A DNA stretch of 64,000 nt from the NCBI GenBank assembly GCA_029215795.1, contig JARDYH010000002.1, positions 12,455,001 to 12,519,000 on the forward strand, read 5' to 3'. The position numbers and the translations under genes were made by a program. Below are positions 20,390 to 33,020 of the stretch, piece after piece (positions within the stretch are counted from its first letter, which is position 1; every line of letters begins with the position of its first letter). This DNA comes from Anniella stebbinsi. Taxonomy: Eukaryota > Chordata > Lepidosauria > Squamata > Anniellidae. The notes beneath the pieces were generated by a model. The model worked only from the letters and a program-made list of their open reading frames with translations, did no database searches and was not told the origin of the DNA.

Positions 20390-21715
20390 CTGTAATGTGG
20401 CCCATCTTGAACAATTCTATCTTGACCCAGGTTATTTGAACAACTACCAGCCTGTATAAAACTTGCCTAACTTGACTAAAGTGCATGACTGCATCTCAGT
20501 TCAATATATTCCTGGACAAAACCGATTATTTAGATCCTTTTCAGTTTGGTTTTCAATCTGGCTTTGGGACCAAAACTGCCTTGGTGAATGACCTGAAACA
20601 CAAGATGGAGGTGGGTAGTGCAACCCTATTGCTTTTCCTAGATGTCTCAGCAGCATTTTTGTGTAGTCAAGCATGGTACCCTGGGATTTTCAGTAGCTCT
20701 GGGTCATTCCTGGAAGGTCAACCTCAGAAGGTGGTACTGGGAGACAGCTGCTCCACCCCACGGTGTACAAGGTTCCACCTCGACCCCCATGCTTTTTATG
20801 AAACCTCTGGGAGAAAACATCCAGCAATCTGGGCTGACCTTCAACACTATCATTCCATCTTCTGATCTCAAGAAGGCAGTGGAGGTCCTGAACTTGCATA
20901 TGACACCCTTTCAAGAATTATTGCGAACAAGCTAAAATTCAACTCCAATTTAACTTAAGATGGATGTGTATGTTTGGAGTCCAGATGATCCAGGTTTGGG
21001 TGTACAGCCTCTTCCAAACAGAGACACATTATCCTGGAAGAATCAGGTATACAACTTGAAAGTGCTCCTGGAGTCAGCACTTTCCAGGTAGTGGTGGCAA
21101 TTAGAAACACTTTTACCAGCTTTGGCTAGTTTACCTTTCCCACCAAAATTAGACCTGGCTTCCATCATTCATGCCCCACTTACATCGAAGTTAAAGACTG
21201 AAACTAGTTCAAAACATGACTGCCAGGATGCTGACTGGAACCTGGAACACATAAGTCCCATCTTATAAAACCGCTTCCTTTTCATTTATTGGCTCAATTT
21301 AAAACGCTGGTGCTAACTTTCAAAGTCTTAAATATCGTGGGCCCTGCCCAGATTTTGAGATCAGCCTGGTTCCACCGCTGTGGGCCCTGCCCCCTCAACA
21401 CTGCAAGACCCACTCCCTCCGTAAGCCTTGCCCTACCAGGGTTTGGGAAGAGGTGGGGAAAGGTACCCCTACTGTTATTTCGGACGACAGATAAGAGATA
21501 ACTGCAGTGATTCCCATGCGCTATTGCTTCACATTGCACATTGACACCAAGACGGCGGAAGAGTGATCGGGACTCTACTGGCCTGGCTTTGCCCACCCTC
21601 CCCCATTCACTGTTTTGATGTTGTTTTATTTTAAATAATGGTTGTTAGCTGTCTTACAGAGCCCATTGGGGATGAAGTTGGATGTAAACATTTTAATTAA
21701 TAAGTTTAAATATTG
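20390..21715 (+). pseudogene. Decayed L2-like LINE reverse transcriptase
   Basis: Plus-strand readings contain NNYQPV..NL, then DYLDPFQFGFQSGFGTKTALV, LLLFLDVSAAF and RWYWETAAPPHGVQGSTSTP. This is the L2-type order of reverse transcriptase motifs before the YADD box. Frames shift repeatedly and the YADD region is not clean. Later segments near 21200-21680 resemble the C-terminal RT and 3' region. It is an old, dead copy. Confidence 0.75.
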
Positions 21716-21720
21716 AAAGG

Positions 21721-22860
21721 AAAAATAAACTACTGCTGTTAGACTTGCTGCTCGTACAGATTCAAATTTAATGCAATTTAACAAAGGGTCACTTCAGACA
21801 CCCATCATAATTTCTAACACAAAGATCAAGCTCTGCAAACTTGAAGAAAACCTGTGTGCTCTTATTGTTTGAACTGTGGTGTGAGTGTACTTTCCACCGC
21901 AAGTGCATTAATCAGGCCGCTGATACAAGGAGCAGTTGGGCAATCAATGTACTTATGCTGAAAAGAATCAAGAAGATTGATCACCATGTGGAAATTATAA
22001 TAATCAAAGCAGACCTAAAATAAAACATATTTGAATTGATTAGTCACACATCATAAGCCAGCAAGGGTAGGCTGCTTTTACAGAACAAAATATCTATCAA
22101 TCAAGGCTTAGGGCTGTTGATTTTCACAGTTAACCGGCTATGCTAAAACGCTTTCAGATTGTATGTTAATTGGTGGGCTGACCCTATACTTTAAAGCCAC
22201 TTTAGATAGCAATGGCCGGACACACGAATTCACTTGCGTCAACAACATGTCACGCGATCAGCAGGGGAAGAGGAGGGTGGCTTCTTAAATCAGGCTTGCT
22301 GCTTTTTCTCCAAAAATGCAGCATTATATGCTCAAAATGGGGCAGGCTCATGCTGCTTCCCAATGTGATCTAAAAACTGTAGGGTCCAGCGCCTCCCCCA
22401 ATACTATGAAAGTAGGAACTGCAGAAGTGTGTGGTGGGGAGGGGGAAACAGCCCCTCCAGGACTCACCCATTGCTTGCTGGAGCGTCAGGTGGTTAGCTC
22501 CTAGCCACTGTTATGTGAGACTATGCACAGCACCACGGGAACAAACATAGTTCCAATCCTCATGTAAACATTATATGTCAGACCATTTTTGTAAACGCGA
22601 ATGAAAGGCTATGGTCTTGGAAATAAACATGTTTTCCCAGGCTGTCTCGGGGATATTAAGTACTCATTTCAGAAACTTGGATTAAGAAGGTATTTATGAC
22701 ATGCTTTCATTTAGGTAGACAAAGAATTTTACATCATTTTTTTTTGCATTCTGCTAAAATTAAAAATGAATTATAAACTTTAAAGTCCTTACAAGCATCT
22801 GGTGTACCACGAGTTTCTTTTATCCTTTTGAAACAGCTATCTATATAGGCATGAGAGAAA
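21721..22860. other. Intronic stretch without recognised gene
   Basis: No exon or named element was recognised. Confidence 0.5.
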
Positions 22861-22959
22861 CAAACCAGAAGTAGGGAAAACAAGCCACCTTGTTTATTTG
22901 TCTACAAGACAATTCATGGCCAAAGCAACAAACTATGGCTAACATAAACTACGGCTTAG

Positions 22960-23545
22960 AGATAGGTGGTGCAACTAAAATGATCAAGGTGCTGGAGCAT
23001 CTCCCCTATGAAGGAAGGTTACGACAGCTGGGATTGTTTAGCTTGGAAAAAAGGAGGCTGAGGGGAGACATGATAGAGGTGTACAAAATTATGCATGGTA
23101 TGGAGAATGTGGATAGGGAGACATTTTTCTCCCTCTCTCAAAATACTAGAACCCAGTGGGATCATCCCATGAAGCTGATTGGTGGGAGATTCAGGACAAA
23201 AGTCCTTCTTCCCACAGCACATAGGTAAATTATGGAATTCACTACCACAAGATGTAGTGATGGCAACCAACTTGGATGGCTTTAAAAGGGGGTTGGATAA
23301 ATTCCTGGAGAAGAAGGCTATCAATGGCTACTAGTCCTAATGGCTACGTGCTACCTCCAGTATCCAAGGCAGTAAGCCTGCGTGCACCACTTGTTGGGGA
23401 TCATGGGTGGGAGGGTGCTGTTGCATTCATGTCCCGCTTTGTCGGTCCGTGGTCGACAGCTGGTTGGCCACTGTGTGAACAGAGTGCTGGACTAGATGGA
23501 CCCTCAGTCTGATCCAACATGACACATCTTATGTTCTTAGGTGCA
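22960..23545 (+). mobile_element. CR1 LINE, ORF2 C-terminus and 3' end
   Basis: The reading at 22970-23230 gives the CR1 ORF2 end ([38 protein letters not shown]). The 3' untranslated block follows, with GAGTGCTGGACTAGATGGAC and the tail CATCTTATGTTCTTAG. This is a second CR1 3' type, distinct from the ATTCTATGAT-tailed copies. Relatives lie at 34735, 48553, 49308 and 52683. Confidence 0.9.
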
Positions 23546-23552
23546 AATGCAG

Positions 23553-23750
23553 CCAGTGTAGTGCAGTGGCTTTAGAGACAGCTAGAAAGCAGGAGGTTCC
23601 TGGTTCGTATCTCACCTCTGCCATGAATGTACTAGCTGACCTTAGGCAAGCTACTCTTTCTTAGCCTCAGTCCCCCACCTGCAATATGGGGGATAGGATG
23701 ACAGGCTTACCTCATGGGGTTGTAAGGATTACAACTACATAATGCTCATG
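23553..23750 (+). mobile_element. MIR-like tRNA-derived SINE
   Basis: It starts with a tRNA-like head (AGTGCAGTGGCTTTAGAGAC) and a B-box-like CCTGGTTCGTATCTC. It continues with the MIR-type body (CTAGCTGACCTTAGGCAAGC, CTCAGTCCCCCACCTGCAAT) and the CTCATGGGGTTGTAAGGATT block typical of core SINEs. Confidence 0.85.
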
Positions 23751-23793
23751 AATGGGTTTGAATTCCTGAAATCTCTAAACAAATTTAAAGAAC

Positions 23794-23795
<2 letters not shown>

Positions 23796-23829
<34 letters not shown>
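23796..23829. repeat. (ATT)n microsatellite
   Basis: About eleven ATT units just downstream of the MIR-like SINE. Confidence 0.95.
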
Positions 23830-25299
23830 GATAAATCCCAAATAGTGCCTTTCTGTAGTGAATACAGTAGGACAGACAGACAGCATGAGGATAATACACA
23901 TATATGTACTCACAAAAAGGTAAGATTTTGGTTTGCAAGTCTTTGGCATGTATATGCCACATGTGTTTGCTCACAGAATTTCTCTTAAATCGAGAGACAC
24001 AAAAACCCAGTTCTATCAAACCTGATTATGACCTAAATAGTATATTGTTTCTTCTGCATTATCAGACCAACACAAACACATATATACAAAACGTTTTTGG
24101 TCCTAACCACCTCTCTTCAAAATGTAGTCATTAGTTTGACATGTGACCCAAATTTTGTCTCAGCAAAGAATAGCAGTGAAAGTAGAGGTTTAAGTAACTT
24201 TTAAAGAGATGCTTAAAGTGCAGTGCTTCAAAATTATACACACATGTACAGAGGGTGGGTGATGATCAGATGTGGAGGTTTTCAATTTGCCTTATATTGT
24301 GGTAACCCACATTTTGAGAGCAACCCACTGTAATGTCTTAAAAGGAGCAGCATTTTTTTTAAAAAAGAAAAAAAAAAGTCCCATGCTTGGTATTGAAGCA
24401 AGATGGCTTTGACAGGATGAGTTCTTTCTCCATGCAGCCAGTTCCTCCAGGGCAGACAACGTTTATCAGGCATTGTGTATTGGTATAATTTCTGTGAGCC
24501 CCAATACTGCAGCTATTTTTTTAAAAGTGGATGAATTTACTTTGCAAACACTGTACAGATGAGCATTTTTCTTTGTTTAGAAGAAATCTTCCTACAGAGT
24601 ATGGAGAATTTTATATGCAAATGGAGGTGTAGGAGAACCAGCAGGCGAGGAATGAAGAGATAGGACTTATAGAAAGGCATGGGATATGGAATCAAAAATC
24701 CTAAGCAGAGGGAGATAGATACAGATAGAAGATATAGAGGGAGTGACTGACATTTGTGCCGAACAGTGCCCTGGCCACTCCTAGACTTTTGGACTTTTGA
24801 TATCTGGATGCACAACCCGCGAGCCGAATGCAGCTATGGCTAGGGGCTGTGTCCCCGTCCCCCCGCTGCCTTTTCTCAAGGCTTCAGAAAGACCAAAGAA
24901 ACATTCTTCAGCCTGGTAAGCAGAGAAACCCGAGTCTTATATGAAATCAGCGATTAGAGATAAGAGCAATTTCAAAGCATTTCAACTTTGAATATCCTGC
25001 TGGGTGTTTAAAGTTTAAATATCTTTAAATTTTAGAATTGCATTGAAAAGTGTCGCACTGGGGCTTACTTCTAAGTATACATGCATAGAATTGAGCTTGG
25101 TGGGAAAATGCCCAAATGGGTAAGAAGTGTGTTTGTGTGCACGCAATTGTGCCTGCATGTGCATGTGTATACCCCTGCATCCCTCTGCATCTGTTTCCCC
25201 CTTGCACCCATGCAGCTTAGTCTCAGGAGACTTCACAAGCTATTAGAATTCTGAATGACACAATATATTACATGCCCTACAATGCAATGTGGTGGAAGG
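23830..25299. other. Intronic stretch without recognised gene
   Basis: Contains a T-run/A-run pair at 24353-24376. No exon or named element was recognised. Confidence 0.5.
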
Positions 25300-25329
25300 A
25301 TGCTCAGTGGGAGATCATATGGTTGCCAG

Positions 25330-26400
25330 TCCATTTCCAGGCATGATTCAAAGTGATGATATTCAAAGCCTTAAATGGCTTGAGGTCAGGTTAACTGAAG
25401 GAACACCTCCCCCTATATATACCTGTCCGGACCCGAAGAACTTCTTCAAATGTCCTTGTGGCGATACCCCACATTCTGTTCCCTAAGTATGTCTGGTGTG
25501 TGAGTCTAGAGAGTGCCTAGTTGAGTGTAGCTGATGATGCTGGGGGAAAGAGGGGGAGGAGTTAAAAAAAAGATAAAAACAGTTGGTAGGAAGGTGAAGA
25601 AGTTCGTTGGAGTGTGAGTGTGGAGCATAAAGGGTAGTTGTTGGTCAGGAGTTACATGAGGAGTGAAAGGAGTTATATTACTAGGAGACTAAAATGGTTG
25701 TGATATTAAATGAAATAAGCAGGTTTGGTTTACATTGACAATTGCAAAGTTCAGTTCATGTACAATAAACTTTTCTTTAATTTGTTGCCATAAAACCACG
25801 TGTTCGCTCGGATTCCTCACCTGCTTCAACATAGGTATTAATGAGATACACCTAAACAAAACGTTAGCTCACAACATCCACAAGCAGAACCTATTTCCCA
25901 AAGTCTTCGCCTTGTTCCCTCACAGAGAGGGGAAAGGTAGTGTTCTTTTGCCCTTCCCTCAGGCTTATTCAAGTGGTGGCGCTTGACTTGAGAAGGGGTG
26001 CTCACGACCAGGCCTAGTATATAGGTGGTGTGGTGGCACAGACCTTCTCCGGGAGCAACTGCCAGAGGAAGAGCTGGCTACTCAGAAGAAGGCCTTTTCT
26101 GTGGTGGCACCCCAGTTGTGGAATGAGTTTCCCAGAGAGACTCCCCTGGCACCTATATTGTGTTCTTTTCATCATCAAGTGAAGAAGACTCTTATTCTCC
26201 AAGGTATTTTAGTCTTTCAGTTTCTGTTGTTTTAAGTCTATTCCATTGCACTGCTGCTAGGTTTTATTTTGGATTTTATTTTTATTTTACACTGTAGTTT
26301 TAAACTTTTAAACGTTTATATTTTATTTTACGGTTTTAATTGTTGTGAATTGACCAGCGAGTTTCAGCTATTGAGTGGTATAGAAATGTAAGAAATAAAT
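25330..26400 (+). mobile_element. L2-like LINE 3' end, interrupted
   Basis: The left part (to about 25480) carries the end of the RT (CTTAAATGGCTTGAGGTCAG, CCTATATATACCTGTCCGGA). The right part (from about 25985) resumes with AGAAGGCCTTTTCTGTGGTG and CCCAGTTGTGGAATGAG, and ends with GAGTTTCAGCTATTGAGTGG and an AATAAAT tail. The uninterrupted copy at 60140-60640 has these parts adjacent, so about 490 bp have been inserted here. Confidence 0.75.
25490..25985 (+). mobile_element. Possible LTR remnant inserted in L2
   Basis: The segment interrupting the L2 copy has LTR-like features: a GGGGGAGGAGTT-AAAAAGATAAAAA promoter-like part and an AATAAAC signal at 25765 followed by a T-rich run and the CCACGTGTTCGCTCGG stretch. 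No coding region, tandem partner or clear target duplication is visible, so the class is uncertain. Confidence 0.35.
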
Positions 26401-26790
26401 GTAGAAACTGCTGAATCATGGGGGAACATATGTAAAAAAAACAACAACAACAAGGAGAAGATGTTTTTCTTTTTACAGCATCAATATGCAAGACCAAAGC
26501 ACATAATGAATTTAATCACTCAGATGTGCCAGTTATTTAAAGGCCCTCTAGCCAGAGCAGCTTAAAAAACAATACTATCAGAGTGTACTATCATTTTTAT
26601 CCTTTGGTTAGACACAGGTTTGATCATTCAAAAATACAGTGGAATTAAAGAGCTTGCTTTCTACAACTGTACTAATTCTGGCAATGACCTCTCTGCAAAT
26701 TTGCAATCTGTATCTGTTAAGGCAAAAGGAATGACTTTCCTTCTTACCAGTGTACCATCTAGAAAGCAACTTTAGCTTGATACCGTTTTT
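26401..26790. other. Intronic stretch without recognised gene
   Basis: Nothing recognised apart from a short A-rich run at 26435-26452. Confidence 0.5.
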
Positions 26791-26794
26791 AATT

Positions 26795-27270
26795 AATTTT
26801 TTTATTTATTGCATTTGTATACCACCCCCATAGCCAAAGCTCTCTGGGCGGTTTACATAAGATCAAAACACTTAGAAACAATATACAAAAATTAAAACTG
26901 CAAAAACATACAATATACACTTACATTTAAAACCACTATAATAATTTTAAAAGCTATGAGCCTAAAAAAAAAAAAAACCCAGACCCAGGCTCATCAGATA
27001 TTGTTAAACGCCTGAGAGCAGGAAAGTCTTAACGTGGTGCTGAAAAGATAACAATGTTGGCACCAGGTGGGCCTCGCCGGGTAGATCGTTCCACAATTGG
27101 GGGGCCACCACAGAGAAGGCACTCTCCCTTGTTGCCAACCTCCGAGCTTCTCTCGGAGTAGGCACTTGGAGGAGGAGCTTAGATGTTGAACATAGTGTAT
27201 GGGTAGGTTCATGTTGGGAAAGGCGTTCCGTCAGGTATTGTGGTCCCAAGCTGTATAAGGCTTTATGTAT
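26795..27270 (-). mobile_element. L2-like LINE 3' end
   Basis: The minus strand ends with the L2 block (complement of CCAAAGCTCTCTGGGCGGTT) and a TTTATTTATT-complement tail at 26800. Reading leftwards, the last RT codons appear at 27004-27249 (PREARRLATRESAFSVVAPQ, LWNDLPGEAHLVPTLLSF). Confidence 0.88.
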
Positions 27271-28194
27271 GTAACTATAGAACTGAATGGGGAAGGGTGA
27301 GGAGAGACAAACTCATTAGTGCAGGAAATAAAGTTTGGTCAGATAGGACCAAATTGCAGGCAGTTTCTGGTCTATTCAATTGAAAAGCCAACATTAACAT
27401 GCATATGAGGCAATGGTTGCTCTTCAATATCACCTTCAAGTCTCTGAACAAGTTATTCATTATGTTTGAGTAGAGACAGTAACTCTGATTAGACAAAGAC
27501 AAAGTTCTTGGGGAAATGGCATTTCAGTATCTGGAAGAAAAAGGCAAGTAGTTTGAGTGACTATTACTAAAAAAAAAAGTTGTTCGAACAAGCGGTGGGA
27601 GAGAAATCCCTTGACACAGACGAACAAGACTGTGGTTAAGTCTTGCATTTTAAAGGAATGTTTCTCAGAAGCTAATCTTGATTTCCCAATCCAATTAATA
27701 AATCATACTGAAATGAACATGTACTACTTGGGTAGATATTTTTGTTTGTACTATCTGATACTTCGAAGCCATTCCAAAATTCTACACCAACTGTACACAA
27801 ATCATTTCTGTTCTTTAGCGCTTAGAGATACTTGTAAATAATACTTTCATATGACCTATGTGTCCTCCATTATAGCTTAAAAGAATTACCCTTCTGCAGT
27901 ATGCAAAGCCTGAGAGGTCTGAATAAATGCAAATACCTTCCTGACTACCAAGTCACTGCCCCAGCTAGCCATGCCACAAGGTTACCTTTAAACTGGCCAA
28001 TATCTAGCCTTGGTGAGAAACAGTCCAATCCTGAAGCAGCCTCACCTCAAAAGTGGTGAGCAGGTTAAAGTATCACCTGGTGGTATCCCTTTTGTTCTAT
28101 ATACCTCTACCTAGATACCTCTCTCAGAAACATGGCTTTTGTAATACCTAGTCAGCTTGCTTTAATTCAGCCAAGTGGGCAGGAACCTCCTTGA

Positions 28195-28197
<3 letters not shown>
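27271..28197. other. Intronic stretch without recognised gene
   Basis: No exon or named element was recognised. Confidence 0.5.
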
Positions 28198-28232
<35 letters not shown>

Positions 28233-28565
28233 AATAATAATAATTACATTTATATACCGCTCCATAGCTGAAGCTCTCTGGGCGGTTTAAAAAAATTAAA
28301 AGATGAAACATTAAAAAGTCAATATACAAAATTTAAAAACATAAAACATAAAACAGCTGATATTTAAAACATTTAAAACTTTTTAAGCCTGGCCACAATA
28401 GTTAAAACCTCAACTTAAGCTGTTAAAATGCCTGGGAGAAAAGAAAAGTTTTGACCTTCGCCGAAAAGATAACAGTGTTGGCGCCAGGCGGGCCTCATCG
28501 GGGAGATCATTCCATAATTGGGGGGCCACCACAGAGAAGGTCCTCTCCCTTGTTGCAGTCCCTTG
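28198..28565 (-). mobile_element. L2-like LINE 3' end with (TTA)n tail
   Basis: It begins with about twelve TTA units followed by AAT units (28198-28246), which form the microsatellite tail. The complement of the CTGAAGCTCTCTGGGCGGTT block follows, then the last RT codons (GGAGATCATTCCATAATTGG region). It is 5' truncated near 28565. Confidence 0.87.
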
Positions 28566-29261
28566 TTGATGTTCCCTTTCTAGCCATGAATCCCCTTGCT
28601 CTATCGCATCCCGAGTCCACCCGTAAGTAATTGCCCTTTCGTGTTCCCGCTCTGGAGTCTATAACTGTTCTTGAGTTCACATACCCTAGTGCTCGTCTTG
28701 ATTTTGGGACCTAGCATGGACAGACTATTGCACAGCTCCAATAGCAGCTCTTGGCTCACAGTCTGCTACTTGTGATGCTTCCTAACATTCTTCCTCCTCT
28801 GCTGCCTAACCGAAGTTTCTTGGGCCAGAGTTTTCTCACTCTCCTCTCATGACCATTTTGCTGCACTTTATGCCCAGAGAGACCTATTACTTTGCATACC
28901 CAGACAGAGCTTTGTCCCTTGGTGAAGTACCCATTGCGGCTTTCCAGCCAGCTTCCATTCATGACAAAGCTGAATTCCACTGTGTGCTCAATCTTCCTGC
29001 CTCTAACATCTGCACGCCTCCTGTTCTGGGTATACAGACACAATCTTGGGGCCATTAACTCCCTGAAGGTCTCTCAGAATCCTAGGGAGCCATTCCTAGC
29101 AGTGGATTGTATTACGGCTTCTGTGTCACTGATTTTAAGCCCAGTGACTTACTCACTTAGTGAACAGTCTGGGAGCCTAGGGCATTGTGTTCGGGATCCC
29201 AAGCCAAGGGCAAACACCCCCACTCATGGATGTATATGCCTGTACACACTCACGCAGCTGT

Positions 29262-29295
<34 letters not shown>

Positions 29296-30226
29296 CTTCT
29301 CCTCCTTGTCTCTCTATTTCTTATTTCCCTCTGATTAGTCAAGGTTTAAGGAGAAACTTCAGGGTTCTCCATTCCAAAATCTATCTTTGCAGCCAGATTA
29401 GGTCTGGCTACAGAATCCCTAGTAACGGCCTAGGCATTTGTTTGGTCTCCCCATCATTTGCCTATATCAGCCTTGGTCTGCATGAGACTAAACACCACAA
29501 AATGGTATGGTCCATTTTGGTCCAAGGTGATTATTCCAGTTTGAGACTAAAACCTATAGATCCAAGGGTAGCCTATGTTGGTGCGCGCTTCCAAATACCC
29601 ATGACAAACCAGGAAACGGGGTCCTTGGACTTCCCTTTACTTTGAAACAAGGCAATACATGCGCTTTGACTTCCTATCTCCTGTCTTACCATATCCCTAC
29701 CACCTTCCCTGTTCCTCCGTTGCTGAACCATAACCCTCCATCTCTGTCTTCTCCTCCCTCACGCACAAACCCATTACGAATAGTCTGCCAGTCCAGTGCT
29801 AGTCGGTTGGTATAATGAACAAGCCTTTTTCTTTCTGACATCAGGAGCTAATTTTCCCACTTTTTTGCCAAAGTACAGTGCATGGTCAGCTGCATGTGCG
29901 CCACACTAGTACAAAAGATCCCTATATTATGGGTTTATTTGGTATGTGTGTGTATATATGCCAGCTGATGTATACATGTAAATGCGGACATTTAGGAACA
30001 CAAGGCTACCTCAAAAATGCTGCTGCTCTCAAGCATTCCCTGGTGCAGCTTTCCACAGCTGTCCGCTCCCTTCCTAGAATTACTCAAGAGCAATAGTTCC
30101 AAAGCCGGCACTGTTACCAATCTTTATTCTGCTTTTCTCCCTACTGCTGCCATAGCAACAACATGGCCCAACGGGAAGCTTGCTCCTGCATGGATTCCAC
30201 CAACCAGAACAAAGAAGTAGCAGGGC
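28566..30226. other. Intronic stretch without recognised gene
   Basis: It contains the CA repeat listed separately. Frames up to 152 codons over 28892-29645 show no known domain, and part of one is simply the CA repeat. Confidence 0.5.
29266..29293. repeat. (CA)n microsatellite
   Basis: About fourteen CA units. Confidence 0.95.
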
Positions 30227-30797
30227 ATGGTTGGGATATCGCGCGAGGTACTGGTTCCCCTCTATTTGGCACTGGTAAGGCCCCATCTTGAGTATTGCAT
30301 CCAATTCTGGGCACCACACTTCAAGAAGGATGCAGACAAGCTGGACCGTGTTCAGAGGAGGCCAACGAGGATGATCAGGGCTCTGGAAACAAAGCCTATG
30401 AGGAGAGATTGAAAGAACTGGGCATGTTTAGCCTGGAGATGAGAAGATTGAGGGGAGACATGATAGCACTCTTCAAATACTTGGAAGGTTGTCACACAGA
30501 GGAGGGCCAGGATCTCTTCTCGATCATCCCAGAGTGCAAGGCGCAGAATAATGGGCTCAAGTTACAGGAAGCCAGATTCCGGCTGCACATCAGGAACAAA
30601 CTTCCTGACTGTTAGAGCAATACGGCAATGGAACCAATTACCTAGGGAGGTGGTGGGCGCTCCCACATTAGAGGCATTCAGGAGGCAGCTGGACAACCAT
30701 CTGTCAGGGATGCTTTAAGGTGGATTCCTGCATTGAGCAGGGGGTTGGACTCGATGGCCTTATAGGCTCCTTCCAACTCTACTATTCTATGATTGTA
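30227..30797 (+). mobile_element. CR1 LINE, ORF2 C-terminus and 3' end
   Basis: The reading at 30245-30412 gives the CR1 ORF2 end ([36 protein letters not shown]). It shifts frame near 30350 and continues as [20 protein letters not shown], ending at a stop near 30613. The 3' region has TTGAGCAGGGGGTTGGACTC and the tail ATTCTATGATTG. It is 5' truncated and frameshifted, hence inactive. Confidence 0.93.
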
Positions 30798-30904
30798 TAT
30801 CTATCCAGTGGGGTGAGGAGAGAAACACGTGGAACCCACTGAGGACCTTGAGACACAAAGAAGGCAGAAAGGGTGCAGCAGTCACAAAATACTGAGGGAA
30901 TCGT

Positions 30905-30990
30905 TCCTTATTTGTTTGTTCATTTATTTAAAATATTGCTTGGCCACCTTTCAGGGCAGGAGCCCTCCCAAAGCAGCATCTTACATAAGT
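30905..30990 (-). mobile_element. L2-like LINE 3' tail
   Basis: The complement shows a TTTATTT-type tail followed by GCCACCTTTCAGGGCAGGAG, close to the block at 61085. Only the extreme 3' end remains. Confidence 0.6.
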
Positions 30991-32664
30991 ATATGGTAGT
31001 GTGACGCTTATTACTCGAGATCTACTGGACCGATTTTGCTCATTTTCATTTTGAATGGAAGGCTGAGAAGTGTTAGATGTGCAGGAACATTTTGAAACTT
31101 AAAAAAAGTTCAAAGCTTGAGCTTTGGGCAGCTCGGGAAGGGAGAAAGGAGAGGGGAGAGGGATGAAGCAAAGAGGAGGTTAATGCACACGCCCCCCACA
31201 CACTGTGCATGTAATGTTACGTGTTATAAATGCTTAGTCCTGTGAGCTCTTAGAGTGCTGGGCCAACGAAAGGACAGGCACAGAATGTATGGAAAGGGGC
31301 TGAAGAAAAGTCGGTTGGTGAAGTTAGAGTAGGAGGAAGAGAAGCTGAGGAGAAAGAGCTGAACGGACACAAGAGGGAGAGGAGAGGGGGGAACTTACAT
31401 CACATGTTTTCAACCCCAAATTTCAAGAAATGTTTTTCTTTGTTTTCACCTTTGCTAGTGAAGTTGTTCCAGTTGCAAGGGGAAACTAATGCAGTGTTTT
31501 AAAAAAATGGTAAAAACACAGGAAAAACAGGAAAAACAGCAACAAACACTCTAAAAAAACATCAACTACCAGCATAAAATAAAACTTACAACAGACTGCA
31601 GCTATAACCCAATCATGTTTACAAAAACAATTCCACACACATAAACTCTAGAAAATGTGGCCTCTAATGTAAGCATGTTGCCATAATACTCCCATTTCCT
31701 AATCACAGGCTCACAAAAATACCAACCCCTCACTTCTACTTTTTTGAGCCTCTTCTCAGGGTCACCATCAAGCATGCAAAGGGTCGAGCTACTTGGCAAT
31801 TACAAACAATTAATAATATTTACAGGCATGTTAGGCATTAATACAGTTCAGAGCATATAAGTAAGTGCTGGCAATGGTTCCAGACCAAACTCATAGCTGC
31901 TGTCATATTTCAAAGGCAGAGAAGGAATTCAGCATCTAGACATTTGCCAGAAAATATTCCACATGGTTTTGTACCCATCCGAGTCCAATGTTGAGAAGCT
32001 GTCCATCTGGGCAATTTGTCTAACCTGTGATCTCCTGCCCTCCTAACTCACAGCACCTTCTAATGGAACGCAGTATGCCGGGGTGCTTGCACCAGATGGA
32101 TAATGAATGTATTAATGTCCTACCAGGTGCCTGTTTCGGAATCTCCAGAAGGTTCAACCAGGCTTCAACCAGGATTCAACAGCATTTCCATGCTGGAAAC
32201 TACAGATATTAGCCTAAAACCTTAACTCCATATGCTCCACACACTAGGACATGAACCAATTGTCATTTTGATGATGCAGCTAAACAGCACGTCTTAGTGC
32301 ACAGGGGAAACATTAATTGATGTGCTGGTGTTATATAAATGATGGGTCTCATGCGGAATTATTTTAATTAGATTTAATTTTGTAAGACCTTTTCCTCAGC
32401 TGTGATAATTTATCAATACAAATTTCTGCCCTCATTTTAATAGGCTCCTTATCTTGTTACAATACTTTCCACTAATTGTGGTGACACTTCCCAGAACTGG
32501 GGAGTTAATCAGCTTATAAGATTCGCCAAAACTGAACTAGGTCATCACGCTTCTACTAATACCATTGGCATATGTTTCTTTTGTTTTATGCCTCTCAGAA
32601 GTCCATGCATTATTTCTCCATCCCTTTGAATGGCTATGCTGGTATTGCAAACAGGAACTACTCA
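30991..32664. other. Intronic stretch without recognised gene
   Basis: Includes a purine-rich zone about 31130-31390. No exon or named element was recognised. Confidence 0.5.
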
Positions 32665-33020
32665 GAGGCGCTGTTCACACAACATGCTAACCCAGTGGTT
32701 GAGTGTGGGTTGTTTTTGACTGTGGGTTGTTTGTTGAACTGCTGGTTAATGTGTTGTCTGGATGCAGCACATTTCCACAGGGTGGGTTATTGTGTTGTCT
32801 GAACACAATCAAGGTGGCTTGTTGAATACCCTGAACAACCCAAAAACAAATCATGGGTTCTCAAGGTGGCTTGTTTGAGAAAAATAAGCCACACTATGTG
32901 ATTAACAAGCCACCCTGGCTGCGTTCAGACAACAAAATAACCAACAAGCAATGCACACTTCAAAACAACCTACACTCAACCACTGTGTGTGGGTTTGCGT
33001 GTTGTGTGAACAGTCCCTAA
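32665..33020. mobile_element. Foldback miniature DNA-type element
   Basis: The left end has GCTGTTCACACAACATGC and GTGGTTGAGTGTGGGTTGTT. The right end has the complements (CCACACAACACGC-like and AACAACCTACACTCAACCAC), so inverted repeats of at least ~50 bp bound the element. Internal GGTGGCTTGTT segments are also repeated directly and inverted. The ends resemble hAT (CAGAGGCG / TAGGGACT), but the flanking octamers do not match. Confidence 0.72.
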
